A stretch of DNA of 64,000 bases from Tolypothrix sp. NIES-4075 (lineage in GTDB: Bacteria > Cyanobacteriota > Cyanobacteriia > Cyanobacteriales > Nostocaceae): the NCBI RefSeq assembly GCF_002218085.1, contig NZ_BDUC01000004.1, forward strand, positions 215,827 through 279,826, in the 5' to 3' direction. This document shows positions 8,435 through 16,609 of this stretch, one piece after another. Within the stretch, counting starts at the first letter, position 1, and each line of letters begins with the position of its first letter. The translations under genes and the position numbers were made by a program. The notes beneath the pieces are model-generated. The model did no database searches, was not told where the DNA came from, and saw only the letters and a list, made by a program, of their open reading frames with translations.

Positions 8435-10210
8435 ATGGCGCTGTTAGCATCTTACCAAAATATGAAATTTAATTATCAACTCGCCCCAATTTTGCTTGGA
8501 GTATCAATCACCCTTGTGCAACCGCAAATCACTGTTGCTCAATCGAGTGCGGAAGTAGCTGAAATTGGGAAAGGAATTACAGTCAAAATTGAGAGTAAAA
8601 ATACACAAGGCTCTGGGGTAATTATCAAGAAAGATAATAATACTTACACAGTCCTCACTGCCGCTCATGTATTAAATGGACGCGATAAATATGAAATTAT
8701 TACCGTAGATGGTCAGCGCTATTTCCTCAACGACTCGAAAGTGAAAAAGCTGGGAAACTTAGACCTGGGAGTTGTAAAGTTTACCAGCAGCCAAAATTAT
8801 AATGTTGCCAAGCTCGGCAACTCAGAGCAAGTTAAAGAAGGCACAACATGTTATGTAGCTGGTTTTGCTAACGCGCCAGGAGCTATTCGTTCAAGCTCAC
8901 CGTACACGTTCACACAAGGAAAAGTTACTGCTAATGCCTCACCACAACCCGAAGATGATGGCTATGCCTTAATATATGACAATAATACTTGGGAAGGCAT
9001 GAGTGGCGGTCCAGTGCTAAATGAAAAAGGTGAGCTGGTAGCAATTCACGGCAAAGGGTATAATAATGCACCAGAAAGTTATGATTCTAATATCAACCCC
9101 TCCATCGCCACAGGTAAAAGAAAATCTGGTTTTGCAATTCCTATTAATATTTTTTTGAGAATCTCATCAAACTCAGGCGTAAATACCTCTGTTGCTCAAA
9201 CTTCTGTCGTTGCACCTAAATCAGATGACTTCTACGTTAAGGGTTCAAATAAGTATCGCAAAGCAGATTATCAAGGAGCCATCCAAGATTTTACCGCAGC
9301 GATTAAACTCAATCCCAAGTCTACCAAAGCTTTCTTAGACCGGGGAAATGCTCGTTATCAGCTCAAAGACTATAAGCAAGCAGTTGCCGATTATACGCAA
9401 GCAATTCAACTCGCTCCTCAGTATAGCGATGCTTTTTTAAAGCGAGGGAATGCATACTATAGTTTAGGAAACTTAGAGCAAGCGATCGCAGATTACGAAG
9501 CGACGATTCGTCTTGATAGCAACAATGCTAATGCCTATAATAACCGAGGACGTGTCCGAATCGATCAAGGAAATTTACAGCAAGCGATCGCAGATTTTAA
9601 CGAATCAATTCGCCTCGATCCTAGATTTGCCGGGGCTTTCAACAACCGGGGAAATGCTCGCCGAATGTTAGGAAACTTGCAGGGAGTAATTGCAGATTTC
9701 AATAAAGCGTTGAGTCTAAATCCCAAATATGCCGAAGCATACTACAATCGGGGTCTTGTCCGATACGATATGGGAGATGCCCAAAGAGCACTTGCAGATT
9801 ACAACGAATCGATTCGTTTTGATCCCAACTTTTCCCTTGTTTACGTTGGTCGCGGTAATGTCCGCAACGATTTGGGAGACAAGCAGGGAGCAATTGAAGA
9901 TTACACCCAAGGAATTCGCCTCAATCCCAACTTTGTGCTTGCTTACGTCAGTCGTGGAAATATTTATAATGACTTGGGAGACAAGAAAAAAGCCATTGAA
10001 GATTACACCCAAGGGATTAGCCTCGATCCCAAATTTGCCTCTGCTTACGACAAACGAGGAATTGCCCGTGCCTTGTTAGGAGACAAACAGGGGGCACTTA
10101 GAGACTTGCAGCAAGCGGCAAACCTCTTTTACCAACAAGGAAACAGAGAATTCTATCAACGCACCCTTGAGAAAATCAGATTGATTGAGCGATACTCAAT
10201 CGGCAAATAG
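8435..10210 (+). CDS. Secreted trypsin-like serine protease with C-terminal TPR array
   Basis: The signal peptide ends near 'PQITVAQ' (residue ~36). A trypsin-fold domain (about 40-245) shows the catalytic His in 'TAAHVLNGRD', the Asp in 'GNLDLGVVKF' and the Ser in 'WEGMSGGPVL'. About nine TPR units (about 265-575) follow, with the repeated pattern 'A--RGN--Y-LGD---AI-DY--AI-L-P'. Such protease-TPR fusions are common in filamentous cyanobacteria and are expected to act in the periplasm, with the TPRs binding partners. Two starts are possible (ATG 8435 or ATG 8462); the second gives a more compact signal peptide (MKFNYQLAPILLG). Substrate unknown. Confidence 0.87.
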   Translation: MALLASYQNMKFNYQLAPILLGVSITLVQPQITVAQSSAEVAEIGKGITVKIESKNTQGSGVIIKKDNNTYTVLTAAHVLNGRDKYEIITVDGQRYFLNDSKVKKLGNLDLGVVKFTSSQNYNVAKLGNSEQVKEGTTCYVAGFANAPGAIRSSSPYTFTQGKVTANASPQPEDDGYALIYDNNTWEGMSGGPVLNEKGELVAIHGKGYNNAPESYDSNINPSIATGKRKSGFAIPINIFLRISSNSGVNTSVAQTSVVAPKSDDFYVKGSNKYRKADYQGAIQDFTAAIKLNPKSTKAFLDRGNARYQLKDYKQAVADYTQAIQLAPQYSDAFLKRGNAYYSLGNLEQAIADYEATIRLDSNNANAYNNRGRVRIDQGNLQQAIADFNESIRLDPRFAGAFNNRGNARRMLGNLQGVIADFNKALSLNPKYAEAYYNRGLVRYDMGDAQRALADYNESIRFDPNFSLVYVGRGNVRNDLGDKQGAIEDYTQGIRLNPNFVLAYVSRGNIYNDLGDKKKAIEDYTQGISLDPKFASAYDKRGIARALLGDKQGALRDLQQAANLFYQQGNREFYQRTLEKIRLIERYSIGK

Positions 10211-10541
10211 TTGTTGCTTAATTATCTAATTTTTTAGTTGAGCCTGGGAAATAGATACAAGTTGCCGAAACTTCACTCTCTAGTTTTTTCAATAACCTGA
10301 TTGGAATAAAACTAACTACAGATAGATAAATAAAAACGCGGTAACCGTCGTAGAGACGTTCCGTCCGGAACGTCTCTACAAATGTTTAATTTCATATTTT
10401 TTCGGTTGTTGCTATATTCTAAAATTTTTCAAAAAACTGTAACGAAATTTACCAAAATCATATTTTTCCTAAAAAAAAGGATAAGCTAGCCATATATATA
10501 TATCCGGTTCGCGTGGATACCGCGATTTAGGAGAAGATTTT
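10211..10541. other. Intergenic region before the glutamate dehydrogenase gene
   Basis: AT-rich spacer with one GTAGAGACG palindrome (10350-10379) and a TATATATATAT run near 10492-10502 that may be part of the gdhA promoter. 'AGGAGAAG' just before ATG 10542 is a good ribosome binding site. Confidence 0.55.
10350..10379. repeat. GTAGAGACG-type palindrome, copy 1
   Basis: 30-nt perfect inverted repeat (GTAGAGACGTTCC / GGAACGTCTCTAC). One of eight clear copies in the window. Confidence 0.85.
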
Positions 10542-11831
10542 ATGGTTTCAACACCCCTGTTATCGCTGGAAGCTGCTTCACCAGCGCACATTTGCCCATT
10601 TGACCAAGCTTGTAGTTACTTAGAGGCAGCAGCACGAGAATTAAATTTAGAGCCAGGTCTATTAGAAATACTTAGCCACCCGCGTAAAGTAGTTACAGTT
10701 TCCATTCCTGTAAGACGGGATAATGGTGAAGTGCAAGTTCTCGCTGGACATCGGGTGCAGCATTGCGATATTTTGGGACCTTATAAAGGTGGTATTCGCT
10801 ACCATCCGGCAGTGACATTGCACGAGGTGTCAGCACTGGCAATGTTAATGACCTGGAAATGTGCGTTGCTAGGTATTCCCTACGGAGGTGGTAAGGGAGG
10901 TATTGCGATAGATCCAAAACGTTACAGCGTCGGTGAATTAGAACGAATTACCCGACGTTACATGAGCGAGTTGATTAAAGATATCGGTCCGAGTGTGGAT
11001 ATACCTGCACCAGACATGGGTACTTCAGCCCGTGAGATGGCTTGGATGATGGATACCTACTCTGTAAATGTTGGTCATGCTGTGCCTGGGGTTGTGACTG
11101 GTAAACCGCTTTCGATTGGAGGTTCGCGGGGACGGGAAATGGCAACCGGACGGGGTGTGATGATTGTAGTACGTGAGGCGTTAAGCGATCGCGGTCAATC
11201 CCTAGCCAATGCGCGGATAGTAATTCAAGGTTTTGGTAATGTCGGTAGTGCAGCAGCTTTATTGCTACATGAAGCGGGAGCGAAAGTTATCGCCGTTTCC
11301 ACAGGTTCAGGAGGAGTTTTTTCGGAAACTGGTCTTGATATCCTTGCATTGAAAGCTTATGCGGCACAGAACGGTAAAAGTATTGTTGGTTTCCCGCAAG
11401 CATTACCAATTAGCAATGAGGAGTTACTAACTTTACCAAGTGATGTGCTAATTCCCGCAGCTTTGGAAAATCAAATCACTGAGAAAAATGTAAATCAAAT
11501 CCAAGCCAAAATTGTTGCAGAAGCGGCTAATGGTCCTGTGACGCTTGAGGCAGATCGATCGCTCTTAGCGCGGGGTGTAACCGTGTTACCGGATATTTTA
11601 GCGAATGCGGGCGGTGTTGTGGTCAGTTATTTGGAGTGGGTACAAGGTCTTTCTTACCTATTTTGGGATGAAGAACGTGTCAATCGGGAAATGGAACAGT
11701 TAATGGTGCAAGCTTACGTAAGAGTGATTCAACAATCGAAGGTGCAAAAAATTCCTTTGCGGTTAGCAGCTTACACGCTGGGGGTTGGTCGTGTAGCGCA
11801 AGCATTGAGCGACAGGGGACTTTATCCTTAA
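10542..11831 (+). CDS. gdhA: Glutamate dehydrogenase (Glu/Leu/Phe/Val dehydrogenase family)
   Basis: Oxidises glutamate to 2-oxoglutarate and ammonium with NAD(P), or runs in reverse as an ammonium-assimilating bypass. The family is clear from 'GPYKGGIRYHP', 'MTWKCALLGIPYGGGKGGI' (substrate-binding and catalytic lysines, about 100-125), 'PAPDMGT' and the Rossmann motif 'IQGFGNVGSAAA' (about 228-240). 'EAANGPVT' and 'LPDILANAGGVVVSYLEWVQ' lie near the C-terminus. The length of 429 fits the hexameric class. A ribosome binding site (AGGAGAAG) precedes ATG 10542. Glutamate versus leucine/phenylalanine specificity is inferred from overall likeness to cyanobacterial GdhA. Confidence 0.88.
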   Translation: MVSTPLLSLEAASPAHICPFDQACSYLEAAARELNLEPGLLEILSHPRKVVTVSIPVRRDNGEVQVLAGHRVQHCDILGPYKGGIRYHPAVTLHEVSALAMLMTWKCALLGIPYGGGKGGIAIDPKRYSVGELERITRRYMSELIKDIGPSVDIPAPDMGTSAREMAWMMDTYSVNVGHAVPGVVTGKPLSIGGSRGREMATGRGVMIVVREALSDRGQSLANARIVIQGFGNVGSAAALLLHEAGAKVIAVSTGSGGVFSETGLDILALKAYAAQNGKSIVGFPQALPISNEELLTLPSDVLIPAALENQITEKNVNQIQAKIVAEAANGPVTLEADRSLLARGVTVLPDILANAGGVVVSYLEWVQGLSYLFWDEERVNREMEQLMVQAYVRVIQQSKVQKIPLRLAAYTLGVGRVAQALSDRGLYP

Positions 11832-11840
11832 ATTCAATGT

Positions 11841-11875
11841 ATTGTAGAGACGTTTCGCCGAAACGTCTCTACAAT
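11841..11875. terminator. 35-nt perfect palindrome between convergent gdhA and kinase genes
   Basis: Copy 2 of the GTAGAGACG family, here with 17-bp arms (ATTGTAGAGACGTTTCG, single C, then the complement). It lies between two convergent genes, so it could stop transcripts from both sides, although T-runs are weak. Confidence 0.55.
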
Positions 11876-11895
11876 ACGTTTGATGTAACGTCTGA

Positions 11896-14046
11896 TTATT
11901 GCATCATGTTTAACTCTTCACGAGGAAGCCCAAGTTCAATGGCTTTATTATTAGAATTGCGTGCTTCTTGAGTTCTTCCCAATTTCTCTAAGGTATATCC
12001 TCGGTTAGCCCACACATAAGGATCTTTCGGTTGAAGGTCTTTGGCTTTATCAAAAGCAACCAACGCTTCATCGTAGCGGTTTAGCTCTAACAGCACCGTC
12101 CCCTTGTTCACCCAAGCATCATATGAATCATATCTGCGTTCGATTGCTTTTTCAAACGATTTTAAGGCTTCGTCATAGTCTTTAATATATTGTGCCAGCA
12201 AACTTCCTCGCGTAAACCATACTTGATAATCTTGCGGACGAATTTCACTCGCTCGATTAAAAGCTAAAAGTGCTTCTTGAGGTTTTCCTAAACCACCAAG
12301 AGCATTACCTTTACCAAGTAAAGCTTCATAAAAATTATTGTCAATTTTTAGTGCCTTTTCATAAGAAGCAAGCGCTTCGGGAAGACGGTTTAATTTTAGT
12401 AAGACAGATCCTCTCTCTGTCAAAGCAAGCACATCGTTCGGCTTTCTTCTGAGAAGATCGTCGTAAGATGACACTGCTTCTTCATAGTATGTCTTTGCAG
12501 CTTGTGGTCCTTGCAAAAGTTCTGTAACCAAACCTATTTGCTGCCAAATACTTGGTTCATCAGGATTGATTTGCTTCAATTTCTCCAGAGAATCGTTTGC
12601 TTCTTTATACTCACGTAAACCAATATAAGCTAAACCTTTCCCACTCCAAGCTTCAGCATTATTTGGGTTAATTTCAAGTACGTTTTCATGTACTTCTAAA
12701 GCTTCTTTATATCTACGTAATTTGTATAAAGCTTTACCTTTATTATTTAAGGTTTTTGGATCGTTAGGTTCAAAAAAGAGCGACTTATTATAAGATTCTA
12801 AGGCTTGCAAATCGCGACCTATACTTAAAAAAGCATCACCTCTTCCTTTCCAAGCTGCGGCAGAGTTGGGATTTATTGCTATCAGGTTTTGAAATTCTTC
12901 GAGAGCTTTCTCTGGTTGACGTATATCAAGTAAACGATTACCTTGATAAGAATAATATAAAGGTCTAATAAATGGATGAATAAATTCTATCAATAATGCG
13001 ATCGCCCCTATTGCTGTCACTACAATTGTGATTTTCCCCAATTTTGACTCTGATAAAGTAATTAGTGCTGTCTTATTATTAGATGTTGGTGGTTGAGTAT
13101 TTAAATTCTTATTATTAGGAACATTACTTTGACTGACAGTTGCAAGTTCAGGTATGTTGAAAGGATTTATTGTATTTGCATTATAAGCTTCATATAAACT
13201 ACGGATAAAATCCTCCTCGTTGATTGCTGTAAAGCCACTCAAATCATTGAGAACATCTTCTACAGACTGATAACGTTGTTCCGGATTGCGGTAGACCATT
13301 TTTGTTAAAATGGCAGCTAAAGATTCATCAATATCAAGCCCATTAGCCCATATAATGTTATCTTTTTCATCCCGTTTTAAACTTTTTGGTGGTATTTTCG
13401 TTAAAAGTTGGATTGCCGTAATACCCAAACCGTATATGTCACTGTAAAAGCCTGGTCTTCCTGCCATTTGTTCTGGAGGAGCATATCCACTAGTTCCAAT
13501 CATTGTCTGGGTATGCTGTTCGTGAGGAGATGAGTAGTTAATGTCTAATTGTTTGACAGCACCAAAGTCAATTAAGACAAACTTCTTGTCTTCCTCCCTT
13601 CTCATCACATTCGGGGGTTTTATATCACGATGAATAACATTTATTTGATGCAGATATTTTAATATAGAGAGAATTTCTCGCAGAAAGTTAATAATTCTTG
13701 GTTGTGTCCATTGCTGACCAATTAGATTTTGTAGAGGTTGACCATGTATATATTCTTGAACTAAATAATAATTTGTTTGCCCATTTTGTTCGTCTTCAAA
13801 ATAATTAAAATATTTTGGTATCTGTTGCTTTTGTTGCAAATATTTCAGAATAGCAACTTCTCTTTTAAATAAGAGTTTTGCCGTTTCAATAATATCTGAA
13901 TTCTGCGGATAAAGTTGTTTAACTACACAAGGACAGTTGGATGACATAGTATCTTCAGCAAGATAGGTTATACCAAAGCCTCCTCTTGCTAATTCTTTTA
14001 TAATCTTGTAACGTCCAACTAGTAATATTTCCTTCTGTTTCGCCAT
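11896..14046 (-). CDS. Ser/Thr protein kinase with transmembrane segment and TPR repeats
   Basis: Hanks-type kinase domain at about 10-275: glycine loop 'LARGGFGITYLAED', ATP-binding Lys in 'PCVVKQLYP', catalytic loop 'VIHRDIKPPNVM', metal-binding 'LIDFGAVKQ', and activation-segment end 'GTSGYAPPEQ'. A hydrophobic segment (about 335-360, 'ITIVVTAIGAIALLIEFI') follows, then about ten TPR units (about 370-710). The repeats are therefore predicted to lie across the membrane from the kinase as a sensing or docking part. It is transcribed divergently from the TpsB/TpsA locus and shares its 388-bp upstream region, so a regulatory link is possible but not shown. Confidence 0.9.
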   Translation of the reverse strand: MAKQKEILLVGRYKIIKELARGGFGITYLAEDTMSSNCPCVVKQLYPQNSDIIETAKLLFKREVAILKYLQQKQQIPKYFNYFEDEQNGQTNYYLVQEYIHGQPLQNLIGQQWTQPRIINFLREILSILKYLHQINVIHRDIKPPNVMRREEDKKFVLIDFGAVKQLDINYSSPHEQHTQTMIGTSGYAPPEQMAGRPGFYSDIYGLGITAIQLLTKIPPKSLKRDEKDNIIWANGLDIDESLAAILTKMVYRNPEQRYQSVEDVLNDLSGFTAINEEDFIRSLYEAYNANTINPFNIPELATVSQSNVPNNKNLNTQPPTSNNKTALITLSESKLGKITIVVTAIGAIALLIEFIHPFIRPLYYSYQGNRLLDIRQPEKALEEFQNLIAINPNSAAAWKGRGDAFLSIGRDLQALESYNKSLFFEPNDPKTLNNKGKALYKLRRYKEALEVHENVLEINPNNAEAWSGKGLAYIGLREYKEANDSLEKLKQINPDEPSIWQQIGLVTELLQGPQAAKTYYEEAVSSYDDLLRRKPNDVLALTERGSVLLKLNRLPEALASYEKALKIDNNFYEALLGKGNALGGLGKPQEALLAFNRASEIRPQDYQVWFTRGSLLAQYIKDYDEALKSFEKAIERRYDSYDAWVNKGTVLLELNRYDEALVAFDKAKDLQPKDPYVWANRGYTLEKLGRTQEARNSNNKAIELGLPREELNMMQ

Positions 14047-14434
14047 TTTTAGTTAACTTAGTTTTTGATGCTCAAGCGATATTTTTTAACTAAGCATTTT
14101 GAACAAAATTTTTGTATAATTTTATTCTCCTCATCTTTTTACGTACATAGAAATAAACTTATTTCTATAACCAGAATCTAAATTTTCTGTGAAGTTACGA
14201 CCATATATTACTTTCAGCTTAACAAATAATTAATTTTTAGTTTTAATTTACAGCGAATGAAACACACTTCTACGTTTTTACCCTGAACGGTGAGTTAAAT
14301 TTTATTATGATTCTAGTGACTATAAATCACAATATGTGGTAAATAAACTTTAACTAAAATTAATCATAGTCTGTTCAGTTTTATACAGCGATCGCCTTGA
14401 ATAACAAAACTTTTGCTGAGGAGTACATAATACT
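14047..14434. other. Divergent intergenic region between kinase and tpsB
   Basis: Very AT-rich and must hold promoters for both genes. The clearest element is the 10-bp-arm palindrome at 14147-14168. 'GAGGAG' near 14418 precedes tpsB. Confidence 0.55.
14147..14168. promoter_or_regulatory. Palindrome with 10-bp arms, candidate operator
   Basis: ATAGAAATAA-AC-TTATTTCTAT is a perfect dyad with a 2-nt centre in the shared upstream region of the kinase gene and tpsB. Size and symmetry fit a dimeric repressor or activator site; no known consensus was recognised. Confidence 0.45.
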
Positions 14435-16243
14435 ATGATTCTGGGCAGGCATTACAGGTGCTTGAATCTAGCTGCTTTGTTGACAATCGAGGCGTTAATC
14501 AGCATCTCTAGTCATAAAGTCTTAGCTGAAAGCTTACCTGATGAACTTCTAGAAGCTGAAATACCTTTTCAGGAATTTTTGACTCCTGCTTATAACACTA
14601 CAGCATCGCCTATTATTCTATCTCAAGTTATCAACCCTGTTCCACCGCTACCGCCACCTCCACAGCCAATTCCGACTCCCCAGCCATTACCAGAAACTCC
14701 TCTTGATGAAACTCCAGTAAAACCTCCTTCATCTGAACCACGCCCAGAAATTCCTGGAAGCATCACCGTCAAGAAGTTTGAGTTTGAAGGTAACACAGCA
14801 TTTAATGATGAAAAGTTAAGAAAGGTTACAGCCGAATTCACCAATACACCAATTACTTTCGCGAGATTGTTACAAGTTGAGGCTGTGGTAACAAAGCTCT
14901 ACACTGATGCTGGGTACATCAATTCTGGTGCTTTTATTCCAGTTCAAGTTTTTTCTAGAGAGGGTGGAGTAGTCAAAGTTGAGGTTGTTGAAGGTGGAAT
15001 AGAAGACATTAAAATAACGGGTAATCGACGGTTAAATTCTGAATACATCCGCAGTCGAATCAGACTTGGGGTATCCAAACCTTTGAATCGAAACCGTTTG
15101 TTGAAAGCGCTGCAAGTATTGCAAACTAACCCTTTGATTAAAAATATTTCGGTTGAACTGTCTGTTGGGTCACGTCCGGAACAGAGTTTACTGGAAGTCA
15201 AGGTAGTAGAAGCAGACTCGTTTAGAACAGAATTTTTTGTTGATAATGGTCGTGTTCCGAGTGTAGGTAGTTTTCGCAGGGGTGTGCGGATCAACGAAAA
15301 CAATTTATTTGGGTTTGGCGATCGCGCAACTGCCCAATATACTAATACCGATGGCAGTAACACTTTAGATTTGAGCTATTGGGTACCGCTCAATCCTCGC
15401 AATGGTACACTTACTTTATCTGGCGGATTTGCAGACACTAACGTCATTGAACCACCTTTCGATCGCATTGATATCGTAGGTGACTATTTTTATGTAGATT
15501 TGAGTTACCGCCAGCCGATAATCGAAACTGCTACCCAAGAATTAGCATTAGGTCTATCTTTGTCTCGACAGCAAAGCCAGACCCAACTTTTAGGACGAAA
15601 CTTTTTCCTTTCTCCTGGAGCTGATAATAATGGGGAAACTCGCTTATCAACGTTGCGGTTTTTTCAGGAATATACACAACGCACTCCCCAGCAAGTTTTA
15701 GCTTTTCGCTCTCAATTTAGTCTTGGGGTAGGGTTGTTTGATGCTACTGTCAACAGCCAACCTCCTGATAGTCGGTATTTCTCTTGGAGGGGACAAGGAC
15801 AGTATGTGCGACTTTTAGCACCGGAAACATTGTTTGTATTTCGTTCTGACGCACAGTTTGCAACGAGATCCCTAGTACCTTTAGAGCAATTTAGCATTGG
15901 AGGTTTGCAAAGCGTCCGGGGTTATCGTCAGGATCAGCTTTTGGTTGATAATGGCTTTTTTGCTTCAGCAGAAGTGAGATTACCGATTCTGCGGGTAAAT
16001 CAGGTAGACGGACTTTTGCAAATAGTGCCGTTTATCGATTTTGGCATTGGCTGGAATAGTTCAGGCGATCGCAATCCAGATCCGAATACTTTGGTGGGTA
16101 CGGGGGTAGGCTTGCAATGGCAAATGGGCAACCAGCTTAACGCTCGTCTTGATTATGGTTTTCCCTTAATTGATGTTAATTCGAGCGATCGAACTTTGCA
16201 AGAGCAAGGTTTATATTTTTCAGTTAATTACAGTCCTTTTTAG
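14435..16243 (+). CDS. TpsB-type outer-membrane transporter (ShlB/FhaC family)
   Basis: Translocates TpsA exoproteins across the outer membrane in two-partner secretion. The N-terminal signal (about 1-32, ending 'SSHKVLA') is followed by a proline-rich linker at about 70-105 (PPLPPPPQPIPTP). POTRA domains occupy about 108-260 ('ITVKKFEFEGNTAFNDEKL', 'VVEGGIEDIKITGNRRL'). A 16-strand-type barrel runs from about 262 to the end, with the family motif 'SIGGLQSVRGYRQDQLLVDNG' and a terminal aromatic residue (YSPF). The length of 602 is normal. Two TpsA genes follow on the same strand, which are the obvious substrates. Confidence 0.92.
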   Translation: MILGRHYRCLNLAALLTIEALISISSHKVLAESLPDELLEAEIPFQEFLTPAYNTTASPIILSQVINPVPPLPPPPQPIPTPQPLPETPLDETPVKPPSSEPRPEIPGSITVKKFEFEGNTAFNDEKLRKVTAEFTNTPITFARLLQVEAVVTKLYTDAGYINSGAFIPVQVFSREGGVVKVEVVEGGIEDIKITGNRRLNSEYIRSRIRLGVSKPLNRNRLLKALQVLQTNPLIKNISVELSVGSRPEQSLLEVKVVEADSFRTEFFVDNGRVPSVGSFRRGVRINENNLFGFGDRATAQYTNTDGSNTLDLSYWVPLNPRNGTLTLSGGFADTNVIEPPFDRIDIVGDYFYVDLSYRQPIIETATQELALGLSLSRQQSQTQLLGRNFFLSPGADNNGETRLSTLRFFQEYTQRTPQQVLAFRSQFSLGVGLFDATVNSQPPDSRYFSWRGQGQYVRLLAPETLFVFRSDAQFATRSLVPLEQFSIGGLQSVRGYRQDQLLVDNGFFASAEVRLPILRVNQVDGLLQIVPFIDFGIGWNSSGDRNPDPNTLVGTGVGLQWQMGNQLNARLDYGFPLIDVNSSDRTLQEQGLYFSVNYSPF

Positions 16244-16277
16244 GCGTTGTTAAATAATATGAAAATCCTAATTTTTT

Positions 16278-16306
16278 GTAGAGACGACGATTTATCGCGT
16301 CTCTCT
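16278..16306. repeat. GTAGAGACG-type palindrome (diverged)
   Basis: GTAGAGACGACGATTTATCG with complement CGCGTCTCTC; follows tpsB. Confidence 0.6.
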
Positions 16307-16380
16307 AACCGTCAAAGCGATACAATCATCCGCAAAAAAAATCATACTTTATGCCGTGTACAACCTGGCTTCGTTGCTAT

Positions 16381-16499
16381 CCTGCCTTGGAATTAATTCC
16401 AAGGCTAATAGCTAAAGTCTTCTAAAGAGGACTAAGCAGAAATTTCCAGTCCACAAAGCGTGGACTTAGGCTATTAGCCCGCAATTTATTGCAGGGTGG
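16381..16499. repeat. Nested palindromic element (cloverleaf-like)
   Basis: Outer arms GGCTAATAG (about 16403-16411) and CTATTAGCC (about 16470-16478) enclose two hairpins, one with AGTC/GACT arms and one AGTCCAC-AAAGC-GTGGACT (16448-16466). It is flanked by the perfect 20-nt palindrome CCTTGGAATTAATTCCAAGG (16385-16404) and by CCCGCAAT-TT-ATTGCAGGG (about 16478-16496). Probably a MITE-like repeat or hairpin remnants of a single-strand transposon. Confidence 0.55.
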
Positions 16500-16609
16500 G
16501 AAACCAAGGCAAAACCGAGGTTTTTGTAGGGGGTTTCAAGAATAAGTCGCACATCGCATTACTTCAAATCAACAACACACCTTTTTAAAATTTATTCTCA
16601 AAAAAAATT

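Larger units (their letters stand above)
16244..16609. other. Intergenic region between tpsB and first tpsA, packed with palindromes
   Basis: Contains a GTAGAGACG-type palindrome (16278-16306) and a nested set of inverted repeats (16381-16499). The last 60 bp are AT-rich and may hold the tpsA promoter. Confidence 0.6.
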
